A DNA stretch of 64,000 nucleotides from CBDBJK01 sp965206395 (GCA_965206395.1 CBDBJK010000018.1:70070-134069), one strand, 5' to 3'; positions 9,159-17,417 are shown, numbered from the stretch's first letter. The notes: generated by a model not told the origin, from the letters alone. Numbers and translations: made by a program.

Positions 9159-10160
9159 ATGGAGCGGCATAACTTGATTTCCCAGCTAGTCGAAAGAATG
9201 CTGGAAGGGGACAGGCGCGCGCTGGCTCGGCTGTTCTCGCTTCTTGAGAAAGACTCCGATACCCTGTCTGCAATCATGAGGAAGGTCTATCCTCACACAG
9301 GCGGCGCGTACTGCATCGGAATCACCGGCCCTCCTGGAGCGGGCAAAAGTACCATCGTCGACGGCCTCGTCGAAATCGCGCGTGAACAGGATGCCAGCGT
9401 CGGCGTCCTCGCCGTCGATCCCACCAGCCCCTTTAGCGGCGGCGCTGTGCTTGGTGACCGCATCAGGATGCAGCGTCATTACCTGGACGAGGGTGTGTTC
9501 ATTCGCAGCCTGGCTACCAGAGGGGTTCACGGCGGACTCTCGCGTGCTGCGTGGGCGTCGGTCAAACTGCTAGATGCTTTCGGCAAGGACATCGTCATCG
9601 TCGAGACTGTAGGCGTAGGCCAGACAGAGCTTGATATCATGAAGGTCGCGGACACCGTGGTCGTCGCACTCGTGCCGGAGGCTGGCGACTCGATACAGGC
9701 TATGAAAGCAGGGCTGATGGAGATTGCCGACATATTCGTCGTCAACAAATCCGATAGAGGGGGTGCGGACCGCCTCGTTAGCGTTATCGGAACGATGCTC
9801 GATATCGGCGATATGGAGCCGGGATGGAGGCCGCTCGTCATATCGACACAGGCGCACAGAAAGCTGGGCATCCTTGAGCTTCACGACGCGATTCAGGAGC
9901 ATCACAGGAATATGGAAGAGAGCGCAGAGCTTGAGCGTCGGCGTCGTGACCGTCAGAGGCAGGAGTTCACACTGGCGCTCAAAGAGAAGGTCGAGGCGGG
10001 CATAGCCAGGCTTATGGATTCCGACGGCGCTCTTGGCGACATAGGCGAGCGCGTCGAAAACGGCGAGCTTGACCCCTATTCTGCGGCGGAACAGGCGATT
10101 GGCGACGGCCTGTTGTTCTCTGAACTAACCAAAGCTCTATCAGATAGGGATACCAATTAA
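9159..10160 (+). CDS. MeaB-type P-loop GTPase (methylmalonyl-CoA mutase chaperone)
   Basis: This is a G3E-family GTPase of the MeaB/ArgK group, which protects and reloads B12-dependent acyl-CoA mutases. Walker A is GPPGAGKST (about 57-65). The DPTSPFSGGAVLGDRIRMQRH switch region, the VETVGVGQTELDIMKVADT segment and the NKSD guanine-specificity motif are present. At 333 residues it is full length. No mutase or epimerase lies in the window, so the partner must be elsewhere. The start at 9159 is the first in-frame ATG but has only a weak ribosome site. Confidence 0.9.
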   Translation: MERHNLISQLVERMLEGDRRALARLFSLLEKDSDTLSAIMRKVYPHTGGAYCIGITGPPGAGKSTIVDGLVEIAREQDASVGVLAVDPTSPFSGGAVLGDRIRMQRHYLDEGVFIRSLATRGVHGGLSRAAWASVKLLDAFGKDIVIVETVGVGQTELDIMKVADTVVVALVPEAGDSIQAMKAGLMEIADIFVVNKSDRGGADRLVSVIGTMLDIGDMEPGWRPLVISTQAHRKLGILELHDAIQEHHRNMEESAELERRRRDRQRQEFTLALKEKVEAGIARLMDSDGALGDIGERVENGELDPYSAAEQAIGDGLLFSELTKALSDRDTN

Positions 10161-10177
10161 CAGACATAAAGCTAAGC

Positions 10178-10226
10178 CCTCTCCCTCGTCGTCCTTCGGC
10201 GGAAGGAGGGGAGAGTTGGAGAGGGG
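10178..10226. repeat. Dispersed CT/GA-rich palindromic repeat, copy A
   Basis: This intergenic run can fold on itself (ccctctccctc against gagagttggagaggg). In reverse complement it matches the intergenic sequence at 41107-41158, including a shared ggaaggacgacg core; by eye about four fifths of positions agree. It sits just ahead of the DUF429 gene and may supply part of its ribosome site. Confidence 0.6.
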
Positions 10227-10233
10227 GCGGCTG

Positions 10234-10872
10234 GTGTTCCTCGGAATCGACCTTACCACTTCAGAAGCCAGGGCGTCCGGGTGCGCGCTTCTGGACGAGA
10301 ACGTATCTTTGATTCATCTGGCCGCTCACAAGACCGACGCCGACATCCTCGCGTTGGCGAAAAAGTGGCGACCCTCTATCGTTGCCATAGACTCTCCGCT
10401 GGGGTTACCGACCGGGATGTGCTGCCTCGAAGAAAGCTGCTCATGTCAGTCGGTCTACGAATTCAAGGGCCGCGTCTGCGAGAGGGAACTGCTCAGTCGG
10501 GGCATATCGCTCTACATCACAACCAAGAAGTCGTTCATCAAGCCGATGATCTACCGTGCAATCAAGCTAGCGGATGCTTTGAAGCAACAAGGCTATACAG
10601 TCCTTGAGGTCTACCCCTACGCCTCCAAGGTGTGTCTGTTTGGCAAGCCTATTCCAGCGAAGAACAAAAGGGAAGGCATGGAGTTTCTGAGCAAACATGT
10701 TGGAAGGCTTGTTCCTGATCTGGCTTCCTATCAAGGACGGCTGAGCCACGACCTCTACGACGCGCTGATGGCTGCTTACACCGCCTGCCTGCACAGCATC
10801 GGCGAGACGGAGAGCGTCGGGCTTGAGGAGGAGATTTGCATCATCGTGCCAGCCCGACTTGATATACCGTGA
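10234..10872 (+). CDS. DUF429 family protein
   Basis: This 212-residue protein begins FLGIDLTTSEARASGCALLD and contains VAIDSPLGLP, features of the DUF429 family, whose fold resembles RNase H-like nucleases. The biochemical role is not established. A Cys cluster, CCLEESCSCQSVYEFKGRVC (about residues 60-85), might bind metal. GTG at 10234 is preferred: it lies behind a purine-rich gagggggcgg site, and the homologous part starts at once. It is followed closely by two tRNA genes. Confidence 0.75.
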   Translation: MFLGIDLTTSEARASGCALLDENVSLIHLAAHKTDADILALAKKWRPSIVAIDSPLGLPTGMCCLEESCSCQSVYEFKGRVCERELLSRGISLYITTKKSFIKPMIYRAIKLADALKQQGYTVLEVYPYASKVCLFGKPIPAKNKREGMEFLSKHVGRLVPDLASYQGRLSHDLYDALMAAYTACLHSIGETESVGLEEEICIIVPARLDIP

Positions 10873-10898
10873 AACGCTTGGTAAAATTGCAAGGAAGC

Positions 10899-10972
10899 TG
10901 GGGATTAGTCTAGCGGTAGAACGACAGATTCTGGCTCTGTAGGCCGAGGTTCGATTCCTCGATCCCCAGCCA
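10899..10972 (+). tRNA. tRNA-Gln (CTG)
   Basis: The cloverleaf is complete: acceptor tggggat pairs with atcccca, the anticodon stem acaga/tctgt closes the loop ttctggc (anticodon CTG), and the T arm is gaggttcgattcctc. The unusual U1-A72 pair is the typical glutamine-tRNA feature. CCA is encoded. Confidence 0.95.
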
Positions 10973-10994
10973 GCTATATTAGTGGCTTTTGCGT

Positions 10995-11071
10995 GGCGCA
11001 TTCGTCTAGTGGCCAAGGACACCGCCCTCTCAAGGCGGAGATCAGGGGTTCGAATCCCCTATGCGCTACCA
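10995..11071 (+). tRNA. tRNA-Glu (CTC)
   Basis: Acceptor ggcgcat pairs with atgcgct (one G-U), the anticodon stem ccgcc/ggcgg closes ctctcaa (anticodon CTC), and the T arm is aggggttcgaatcccct. CCA is encoded. The integrase gene begins 92 bp downstream, so the 3' part of this tRNA is the probable attachment site of the adjacent element. Confidence 0.95.
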
Positions 11072-11163
11072 GAACCCCCTTTTTTGCCTTGCGCCTAGCT
11101 ATGAATAGTGCTAACATCCCTCCGCTGGTGGTAAAGGACTGGTGGTAAAAAGGAGGGACCCCA

Positions 11164-12408
11164 ATGGCAAGTTTGACGGCGGCCAAAGTGCGGGAATTGA
11201 GCAAGTCCGGTCGGTACGGTGACGGCGGAGGGCTGTACCTGAGCATCGCTAAGGCGGGCTCAAAATCGTGGGTGATGCGCCTTCGCGTTGACGGGAAACG
11301 GACGGACAAGGGCCTGGGCGGGTATCCAACGGTATCCCTAACGGCGGCTCGGAAGGTCGCCGACGCCTACCGCGTCGCGGTCGAGGAAGGCCGTAACCCC
11401 TGGTCGGACGATGAGGGGGACCGCATGGAACGGGCGCAGGACCTTGACCGCATGCCGACGTTCGATGAAGCCACCCGCAAGGTCCACGCCGCCAAGCTGC
11501 CGGGCTTTAGCAGCGCCAAGCACGGGCGCAATTGGATCCAGATGTTGGAGCGCCATGTGCTCCCGGTCTTTGGCGATACCCCGGTTGACGAAATCAGGCA
11601 ACGCGAGGTAAAGGACTTTTTCGAGCGGCTTGGCCCGACCTTGACCGAGACAGCCCGCCGCCTGCGCTTCAGGATGCGCGAGATATTCGACGATTGCATT
11701 GAGTCCGGGTACATCACCGTCAACCCCGCTGGCGATGGTATCAGGGGGTCGGTGAAGCGTTGGAGTAGTCACCGCAAGGTCAAGCACTTCGAGGCCCTGC
11801 CCTACGATCAAATGCCCGGCGTGGTTGACAGGATTCTGGACTCCCAGGGCATGAGGGAGACTCGGCTTGCCCTTGCCTTCGTCGTGTTGACCGCCGCCCG
11901 TTCCGGTGAAGTCCGGGGCGCACGATGGGACGAGATCGAAAACGGTGTCTGGACCATTCCCGCCGAGCGTATGAAGGCCGACCGGCCCCATGCGGTCCCG
12001 TTGTCAATTCAGGCCAGCGTCGTGCTCCAAGACGCGAGGGCGGCGGCGGGCAAGCGGCAGAAATCGGAGAAGCGGCGGCCAGGTTATGACCCCAGCTTAG
12101 AAACCGATTACGCGCCCAAGGAAGGGCTGATATTCCCGCACCCGTCGGGCCAGCCGTTGAGCGAGAATGCCCTTTCACTACGCACCCGCAAGAACAAGCT
12201 AGGATGTACGCCGCACGGCTTCCGGTCCAGTTTCAAGGGCTGGGCAACGGCTGATGGGCGCTGGTCGTGGGAAGCTATCGAGCTTTGCCTTGCTCACCGG
12301 GTGGGAAATTCAGTCGCGCAGGCTTACTTTCGGGATGATCTCTTAGAGCAACGGCGGGCGGTGATGCAGGAATGGGCCGATTACGTCTGGAATATCCGGC
12401 CCTTCTAA
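11164..12408 (+). CDS. Tyrosine recombinase/integrase (P4-type, DUF4102 N-terminus)
   Basis: This is a site-specific integrase of 414 residues. The N-terminal DUF4102-type arm-binding domain is seen in YGDGGGLYLSIAKAGSKSWVMRLRVDGKR. A SAM-like core-binding domain follows at about 95-195. The catalytic domain keeps the Arg in TAARSGEVRGARWDEI, the HGFR motif and the closing LAHRVGNSVAQAYFRDD with the nucleophilic Tyr. The aggaggg site is good. Its position directly after tRNA-Glu marks the left boundary of an integrated element. No second copy of the tRNA 3' end was found downstream, so the right boundary is probably lost. Confidence 0.93.
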   Translation: MASLTAAKVRELSKSGRYGDGGGLYLSIAKAGSKSWVMRLRVDGKRTDKGLGGYPTVSLTAARKVADAYRVAVEEGRNPWSDDEGDRMERAQDLDRMPTFDEATRKVHAAKLPGFSSAKHGRNWIQMLERHVLPVFGDTPVDEIRQREVKDFFERLGPTLTETARRLRFRMREIFDDCIESGYITVNPAGDGIRGSVKRWSSHRKVKHFEALPYDQMPGVVDRILDSQGMRETRLALAFVVLTAARSGEVRGARWDEIENGVWTIPAERMKADRPHAVPLSIQASVVLQDARAAAGKRQKSEKRRPGYDPSLETDYAPKEGLIFPHPSGQPLSENALSLRTRKNKLGCTPHGFRSSFKGWATADGRWSWEAIELCLAHRVGNSVAQAYFRDDLLEQRRAVMQEWADYVWNIRPF

Positions 12409-12418
12409 TCGTCGAATC

Positions 12419-12712
12419 CTACGGCAAAAGCTCTTGAACCAGCGCCGCGTAGCCTGGGTCGGGTGTGTGAGGGATGCCGCCGTGGATGCGAATGTGGTCC
12501 GACCTGCAGAGCGTCGTTGTGTTGGAGAGCGCGTAAGGTTTGCCCCCGTGCTCAAGATGCGTGACGTGGTGGACTTCGAGGAGACCGGCCCGACCGCACC
12601 CTTCAGCCCGGCAACGCCAGCGGTCACGATCTAGCGCGGCCATCCTCACCCCTGCCCATCGGCGTCGGTTGACCTTCGCCCAATGCCGGGACTGGCTACC
12701 CGACGACGGCAT
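12419..12712 (-). CDS. HNH endonuclease, phage-type
   Basis: This small HNH nuclease (97 residues from the ATG at 12712) has RDRWRCRAEGCGRAG, then LEVHHVTHLEHGG and the closing NTTTLCRSDHIRIHGG. It therefore has both the Cys pairs and the catalytic HH..N..H residues. Such genes usually sit beside terminase genes in tailed phages and assist packaging cleavage. A longer frame reaches 12859 but would overlap the upstream gene by over 160 bases. It is last in a minus-strand phage gene row. Confidence 0.78.
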   Translation of the reverse strand: MPSSGSQSRHWAKVNRRRWAGVRMAALDRDRWRCRAEGCGRAGLLEVHHVTHLEHGGKPYALSNTTTLCRSDHIRIHGGIPHTPDPGYAALVQELLP

Positions 12713-13151
12713 GGGTAGGCCCTGCTCCGTTCGTCTTCGCCCGACCACGTTGGCCCACTGAGACCGCAAGGATGGCCGCGGCGACCGCATCATCCCTGGC
12801 CCGCTCCCGCCGTCCACCTTCGCCGCCCTTCGCCAGCTTCGCGTTGCCACTAGGGTCACTCACAGTCCGCGCCTCCGCCATGCTCGACCGCAGCAGCAGA
12901 GACTTGACCGGCGTCACGTGTCCATCCATCGCCGCCCGCCGGAAGGCCCTGACGTCCTCGGCGCCTATACGCCCCTGTATACCCGCCTTCTCGATCACAC
13001 GACCCACGAACTCCTTGTCGCTGATGAATCCCCTAAAGTGCCTGCCGTCCTCGGGGCAAACGAGCATGACGAAGGGCTTTCCCGACTTGCGGCCCGTGGC
13101 CGGGCGTACCGTCAGCGGTGTGCTGCAGACAGGACAAGGTACGTTATTCAT
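12696..13151 (-). CDS. Zinc-ribbon phage protein of unknown function
   Basis: The 151-residue product starts MNNVPCPVCSTPLTVRPATG and has a second cysteine with a histidine (LVCPEDGRHFRGF), suggesting a zinc ribbon at residues 5-45. The rest is charged and without a recognised domain. The start at 13151 is chosen because a gggagcc site precedes it and it overlaps the stop of the ParB-like gene by eight bases. It is probably a DNA-binding or DNA-metabolism protein of the phage remnant; nothing more can be said. Confidence 0.6.
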   Translation of the reverse strand: MNNVPCPVCSTPLTVRPATGRKSGKPFVMLVCPEDGRHFRGFISDKEFVGRVIEKAGIQGRIGAEDVRAFRRAAMDGHVTPVKSLLLRSSMAEARTVSDPSGNAKLAKGGEGGRRERARDDAVAAAILAVSVGQRGRAKTNGAGPTHAVVG

Positions 13152-13779
13152 TGGTCTGGCTCCCTGCGAGGTACTGGCGGCACAGCGCATACAGGGCGTT
13201 GCCTCGCTTGTTGGGGTTGGAGCCTTCACCTGTGGTGCCTACCACTGCTAGCTCTATCGCTTCCTCGATCACCTCGAGCTGAGAGGGCACCAGCTGGAAC
13301 GTCAAGTGCCTAAGTCTCGCGGCCTGGGCTTGATCCCACGCTTGAAGGTGCTGTGCCATGTCTGCCTCGCCGAGCGACACCAAGGCGGTCAGACTCTCGG
13401 AGCTGTCCGGCAGCAGGGACATAACCTCCGACTGGGGGATGGAGTTGAGCACTTCTCGGACCAACTCCGCCTTTAGGCCGAGGTCGTCAGTCCCTTCAAT
13501 TCGATTTAACCCCTGGGCCAATAGGCGTGCACGTGAGTCGTCGAGATCCAAAACGACGCAGGGCGCGGTCTGTACATTCGAGTCCTTTAGGACCTGGAGC
13601 CGTTGGTTGCCGGACAGGACCTCGTAGGTGTCATCTCCCAGTGTTCGGACCACCAGGTTCGAGACGAGGCCGAACCGCGAGATGCTCTCGCGAAGACGCA
13701 TCAGCATGGCTTCGTTCATGACGTTGGGATTCCACCGGGCCTCTTTGAGCTGGTCGATCGGCAGGTCAGTGATGTTCAA
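13144..13779 (-). CDS. ParB-like nuclease-domain protein
   Basis: Residues 1 to about 100 form a ParB/sulfiredoxin fold: MNITDLPIDQLKEARWNPNV is followed by the signature LSGNQRLQVLKD, which corresponds to the G-x-x-R nucleotide-binding motif. The remaining residues are helical and unlike chromosomal ParB. Stand-alone ParB-like proteins of this size are common in phages, often next to methylases or DNA-modification genes, and here it abuts a Mom-like gene with a 14-base overlap. It is probably part of the phage's DNA-handling cluster rather than a plasmid-partition system. Confidence 0.75.
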   Translation of the reverse strand: MNITDLPIDQLKEARWNPNVMNEAMLMRLRESISRFGLVSNLVVRTLGDDTYEVLSGNQRLQVLKDSNVQTAPCVVLDLDDSRARLLAQGLNRIEGTDDLGLKAELVREVLNSIPQSEVMSLLPDSSESLTALVSLGEADMAQHLQAWDQAQAARLRHLTFQLVPSQLEVIEEAIELAVVGTTGEGSNPNKRGNALYALCRQYLAGSQTNE

Positions 13780-14130
13780 TTGAAGGCTCCTTTTTGGGAT
13801 AGGGCATCACAGCCACCCGCAGCCGGTCCGCACATGACTTGTCGATCGGGTACAGGTATCGATGCCTAGGGGTTTGACGCAGGACCGTAACGGCGATCCC
13901 ATGGTCTTCGAAATGCCTGACCGAGTGGGAGCCGTAGGCATGGCCAAGGCTCCTGGAATGGCGGGCTACGCCGTCGCCGATATCGTAGAGGCTCGCGGCC
14001 GATGAAAGACCGGTGTAGATCCACCCCGCCGCCTGGTAGATGGTCCCAATATGCCCCTGAGAAGGATCAGCGTAGCTCAGGATGAACTTCAGCCCTGTGT
14101 GCCGGCGGAGTGACCTGAGGACAATGCCTA
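13766..14130 (-). pseudogene. Mom-like DNA-modification protein, N-terminus removed by IS
   Basis: The remaining 120 or so residues contain GLKFILSYADPSQGHIGTIY, followed by QAAGWIYTG and the later HRYLYPIDK, a pattern typical of Mu Mom-like proteins. These GNAT-fold enzymes modify adenines in phage DNA and so protect it from restriction. The reading frame enters from inside the IS5 copy, so the first part of the gene is gone and the fragment is unlikely to work. Its presence identifies the source as a tailed phage with modified DNA. Confidence 0.75.
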
Positions 14131-14131
14131 G

Positions 14132-15328
14132 GGATGCTCTGAATAAGTCCCGATGGCTTGTGGGATAGTAAAATAGGGCCAAGGGCTGAAGACGGGGGAG
14201 GAGAGGCAATGAACCAGCCGACGTTTGCGGACTTGGACTACGAGAGCAAGAAGCGAAAGACTCGCCGGGAGAAGTTCCTTGAGCGCATGGATGGACTGAT
14301 CCCTTGGGAAGAGTTGGAAGAGCGCATTCGACCGTTCTATCCCAAGGCCGGTCGTGGTCGGCGGCCCTACGAGTTATCGGTGATGCTACGGATACACTGC
14401 GTGCAGTTGTTTTACAACCTGAGCGACCCTGGGATGGAGGACATGCTCTATGAGGTCGAATCGGTGAGGCGGTTCGTAGGGCTGAGACTGCCTGGGCCGC
14501 TGCCGGACGAGACGACGATTCTGAACTTCCGCCACCTGCTGGAAGAGCATGAGTTGGGCGCGGGTCTGTTCGAGGAGATCAACCGCTATCTGGAGTCCAA
14601 GGGTCTCCGTCTTCAGGAGGGGACGATAGTGGACGCGAGCATCATAGCGGCGCCCTCATCGACGAAGAATCGGGCTAAAGAGCGCGACCCCGAGATGCAC
14701 CAGACGAAGAAGGGTAACGAGTGGCACTTCGGGATGAAGGTGCACATCGGTGTGGACTCGCAGACGGGAGTGGTGCACAGCATGACCACGACATCTGCGA
14801 ACGTGCATGACCTGACTGAGTTGCCCCGGTTGCTGCACGGTGGGGAGTCTCAGGTGTGGGGAGATGCTGGGTATCAGGGAGTTGACAAGAGGCCGGGGAA
14901 CCGGGGCTTGGACGTGGAGTGGCAGGTGGCGATGAGGCCCGGCCAGCGTCGGAAGCTGGAGCCTGGGAGCCCTGAGGCGGTGTCGGAGAAGCGCAAAGCG
15001 TCGGTCAGAGCTAAGGTGGAGCATCCGTTCCTGTACATCAAGCGGCACTTCGGCTACGCCAAGGTCCGCTACAGGGGGCTGTCCAAGAACACGCAGCGGC
15101 TGATGACGCTGCTGGGGTTTGCCAACTTGATGAGGGCCGAACAGTACCTGGCGGCGTGAGACCTTGTATAAGTGCGCCCAAAATCAGGGCTAAGGGCGGC
15201 GAAAGGCCCTGTCAGGGCCGGTTGTAGGCCGACAATAACCCTCACCACGGTGCCATGAGGCAATTTAACGCCCCCAAAACCACTCCGGTCAACTCGGCCC
15301 AGCCTGAAGCCGATTGTTCAGAGCATCC
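14132..15328 (+). mobile_element. IS5-group insertion sequence, complete copy (1197 bp)
   Basis: The ends are ggatgctctgaa and its complement, and CTAG flanks both sides (14128-14131 and 15329-15332), as expected for an IS5-group YTAR target. The single transposase gene is intact. The left flank is a mom fragment and the right flank a prohead-protease fragment. These do not join into one gene, so DNA between them was lost, either during insertion or by recombination between two copies. A second, partial copy identical where compared lies at 21424-22011, and a diverged one at 52862-54063. Confidence 0.9.
14209..15159 (+). CDS. IS5-family transposase, intact
   Basis: This 316-residue DDE transposase begins MNQPTFADLDYESKKRKTRR. 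It carries IVDASIIAAPSSTKNR (first D), VWGDAGYQGVDK (second D) and EKRKASVRAKVEHPFLYIKR (E). The ATG at 14209 follows a ggggaggagaggc site. No frameshift is seen, so this copy may still be mobile and may have supplied the enzyme for the other copies in the window. Confidence 0.93.
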   Translation: MNQPTFADLDYESKKRKTRREKFLERMDGLIPWEELEERIRPFYPKAGRGRRPYELSVMLRIHCVQLFYNLSDPGMEDMLYEVESVRRFVGLRLPGPLPDETTILNFRHLLEEHELGAGLFEEINRYLESKGLRLQEGTIVDASIIAAPSSTKNRAKERDPEMHQTKKGNEWHFGMKVHIGVDSQTGVVHSMTTTSANVHDLTELPRLLHGGESQVWGDAGYQGVDKRPGNRGLDVEWQVAMRPGQRRKLEPGSPEAVSEKRKASVRAKVEHPFLYIKRHFGYAKVRYRGLSKNTQRLMTLLGFANLMRAEQYLAA

Positions 15329-15331
15329 CTA

Positions 15332-15515
15332 GAGACTTGTCCGCGCCGTGGAAGTACAGCACCGGGCGCTTGCCGTAGGCGTCCAGGAACAGCTCGGTGT
15401 CCTTGCTAAACGCCTCGCCATCGAGGTCCTTGCCGCCAGGCATTGGGCCGCCGAACGGGATGGCGTAGCCCTCCACAATGCCCTTCTCAGTGTCAACTAA
15501 CTTTACAGCATCCAT
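15332..15515 (-). pseudogene. Phage prohead protease (HK97 type), 5' fragment
   Basis: About 60 N-terminal residues remain (MDAVKLVDTEKGIVEGYAIP, GGKDLDGEAFSKDTELFLDA, RPVLYFHG). This matches the start of HK97-family prohead proteases, which process the capsid protein during assembly. The frame is cut at the CTAG target of the IS5 copy, before the catalytic His/Ser residues. With the HNH and Mom-like genes it shows that a structural-gene cluster of a tailed phage once lay here. Confidence 0.75.
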
Positions 15516-15577
15516 GCAAGCGTTATAAATGGGAATTATATACCTGTTTAACCCTGCCCCTCAGAGAGCGGGTATCC

Positions 15578-15606
15578 TTGACAACATAACGGCTATAGTG
15601 TATAGA
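15578..15606 (+). promoter_or_regulatory. Sigma-70-type promoter inside the MITE-like element
   Basis: TTGACA (15578-15583) and TATAGA (15601-15606) are separated by 17 bases, a near-consensus housekeeping promoter. It precedes a ggaggg ribosome site and the 40-codon gene at 15631. Confidence 0.75.
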
Positions 15607-15630
15607 GTAGAGTCCACAAGGAGGGACGAT

Positions 15631-15753
15631 ATGACGATAGAGGAACGCTTATCCAAACTTGAAAGACCTGTCAGGAACCATGATGCCATGTTTAATCTCC
15701 TTATCGGCATCTCAGAGCAACAATTGGAACGGCTTGAAAGAAAGTTCCGATGA
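15631..15753 (+). CDS. 40-residue helical small protein within MITE-like element
   Basis: The product starts MTIEERLSKLERPVRNHDAM and ends in ISEQQLERLERKFR. It is entirely charged and amphipathic and has a heptad-like Leu/Ile pattern, so it probably forms a short coiled coil. A promoter, a ggaggg site nine bases ahead of the ATG, and an end before the right inverted repeat all support real expression. I do not recognise the family. It could be a regulator of transposition, a small antitoxin-like protein, or a captured host gene. Confidence 0.6.
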   Translation: MTIEERLSKLERPVRNHDAMFNLLIGISEQQLERLERKFR

Positions 15754-15894
15754 ACCAGGAACAGCCCTACCTTGAGGGGCAGGGTTAACCAGGTATATAA
15801 ATCCCTTTCTTATATGGAGGCAAGGCGGCGAAAGGAGCCGCGCCAGGTGAACCTCAGCAACAAGCAGTTAAACGGGACAATATCGCTAGATGCG

Positions 15895-16191
15895 GCTAAC
15901 TTCCGCTGCTACAGACTAGGTACTAGTGTCCATGCTGCGTTGGCTGCCTGCGGAGGTGGCGGTGGAAAGGAAGACGTCGCCGAACAAACGTGGGACTGCA
16001 TGGCCGAGAACGCCGAGGATCCTGAAGTTTTCGAGCAAAGCATGCTCATGATGCTTCCCACAGCGAGCAACCATATTTACTGTTTGGTCAGCGACACCGC
16101 CGGGTACGGCACCCTCAGCCGCCGCAACCGCATCGTCGGGACCGTCGGCAAGGGACTGCGCGCCGTGATGCCCTGGATGGCTCCCAAGTAG
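15895..16191 (+). pseudogene. Relic of a small lipoprotein paralogous to the gene at 19710
   Basis: The segment LAACGGGGGKEDVAEQTWDC followed by QSMLMMLPTASN matches LAACGGGESKEDILTQTWDC and ASMLMTFPTAND of the intact lipoprotein at 19710-20009. Here the signal peptide before the lipobox has been replaced by unrelated sequence, and the C-terminal part diverges. It abuts the MITE-like element, which probably removed the 5' end. Confidence 0.55.
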
Positions 16192-16265
16192 TGGCCGGCA
16201 GACGGTGTTCGGTGGCGGGCCGGAGTTAGAAGACACCCCATGTAGAGTAGATAGGAGATAGCGCG

Positions 16266-17417
16266 ATGACTATGCGGAACAAACGGAGCATGATCGACGC
16301 CCGTTGCAAGGAGCTCCAGCCTGGCTGGGGCCCCAAGGAGCGCAACGGCGAACTCCAGATGCTCTACGACGTGCTGAACGATGACGAGAGCATCGAGGCT
16401 CTGGTTAGCGGCGTCTGGGGCCCGGATAACGTGTTCCGCGCCAACGCCAACCGGTGGGACAAGATGAGACAGTACGACGGCATAGCCGTTGTAACCGGAA
16501 GCCGGGTGGTTTTGCTGAAAAAGCACGGCATGAACAAGCTCAAAACAGAAATGCCGCTACATACCCTGAAATCGGTCGACGTAGACGGCGAAGGCGAAGT
16601 GACCCTCACCGGGCAGAGCTACAGCGACTGGTCTGGCGACGGCGGCGCCGGGGCCTTCAAACTGCGGGACGTCAAAGACGGATCCGTCCGGAATTTCGCC
16701 GACCGGGTGGTGGAACTCCAGGCCGCTCCGCCCCCACCCGCCACGCCCGCTTGGTCTACAGCATCGACCGGGGCGGCCCCGCCGCCGGCCAGCCACTACG
16801 CCAATATGGACAAGGCGGAGCGGATCGATGCCCAGTGGCGAGAACGCTCCACCACGTGGGGGCGGAACAACCCCAGCGTGCCGGAACGTCTGATAGCAGG
16901 GCTGTTCAGCACCTTCACCGGAGAGAACCCCACCACCTATCCCGGCGAACTCCGCATCCTCAAAGAAGTCCTGGAAGACGACGAGAATATCGAGTACTGG
17001 ATGGGTGGCCGCTGGGGTGACGCCAAAGAGTTCACCACCCTGAGAGGCGTAGCGGGCCGGATGGCTGTTGGCACCGTTCTAAACGCCACCACCGGACTAG
17101 GAGGGATGGGTTTCGGGGCTCGACGCCCTGAACTCGGGGTCCACAACGGAGTCGTCGTGGCCACCAACCGGCGGGTTCTCATGCTGAACTCCGGCATGGT
17201 TTCAAGAGACGTGGTTGAGGTTTCCTATCGAGGCCTGGAAGTGGACTATAACGAGGGGCTGACCTGCTCGGGCTTGAAATTCTCCGGAAGCACGGACCAG
17301 GACTACGCTTACTACCTCGACCACAACGGCAAGAAGAACATAAAGAGCCGGGCCAGGCCGCTGTTCGAATGCGTGCTCCGGCAAGTCCACGCCGCGGCAA
17401 ACACTGCTGGCGACTAA
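16266..17417 (+). CDS. Protein with two PH-like (YokE-type) domains
   Basis: The 383-residue protein is an internal duplication. Each half has a leader with GELQMLYDVLNDDESIEALV or GELRILKEVLEDDENIEYWM, then a strand-rich core with VVTGSRVVLL or VVATNRRVLML, and a final helix. This is the pattern of bacterial PH-like YokE/bPH domains. A Pro/Ala-rich linker (about 155-180) joins the halves. No membrane segment or signal peptide is visible, so it is cytoplasmic. Its role is unknown. The ribosome-site region (ataggagatagc) is nearly identical to that of the BI-1 gene downstream, hinting at shared origin or co-regulation. Confidence 0.65.
   Translation: MTMRNKRSMIDARCKELQPGWGPKERNGELQMLYDVLNDDESIEALVSGVWGPDNVFRANANRWDKMRQYDGIAVVTGSRVVLLKKHGMNKLKTEMPLHTLKSVDVDGEGEVTLTGQSYSDWSGDGGAGAFKLRDVKDGSVRNFADRVVELQAAPPPPATPAWSTASTGAAPPPASHYANMDKAERIDAQWRERSTTWGRNNPSVPERLIAGLFSTFTGENPTTYPGELRILKEVLEDDENIEYWMGGRWGDAKEFTTLRGVAGRMAVGTVLNATTGLGGMGFGARRPELGVHNGVVVATNRRVLMLNSGMVSRDVVEVSYRGLEVDYNEGLTCSGLKFSGSTDQDYAYYLDHNGKKNIKSRARPLFECVLRQVHAAANTAGD

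Larger units (their letters stand above)
15531..15805. mobile_element. MITE-like element with 33-bp inverted repeats and a small gene
   Basis: Bases 15531-15563 and 15773-15805 are inverted repeats agreeing at 31 of 33 positions (left end gggaattatatacctg, inner part aaccctgcccctca). The 275-bp unit has no transposase but carries its own promoter and a 40-codon gene. Its outer gggaattat and the ccttgacaa box resemble the sequence just upstream of the IS1595-family transposase at 20372, suggesting mobilisation in trans by a relative of that IS. No clear 8-bp target duplication is seen. Confidence 0.75.

Noticed and set aside
10567..11022. Minus-strand frame across the DUF429 end and tRNA-Gln
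   Set aside because: It lies antisense to a conserved gene and a tRNA.
13144..13779. Plasmid partition system
   Set aside because: The ParB-like protein has no ParA partner and lies in a phage gene row; it lacks the ParB HTH and parS context.
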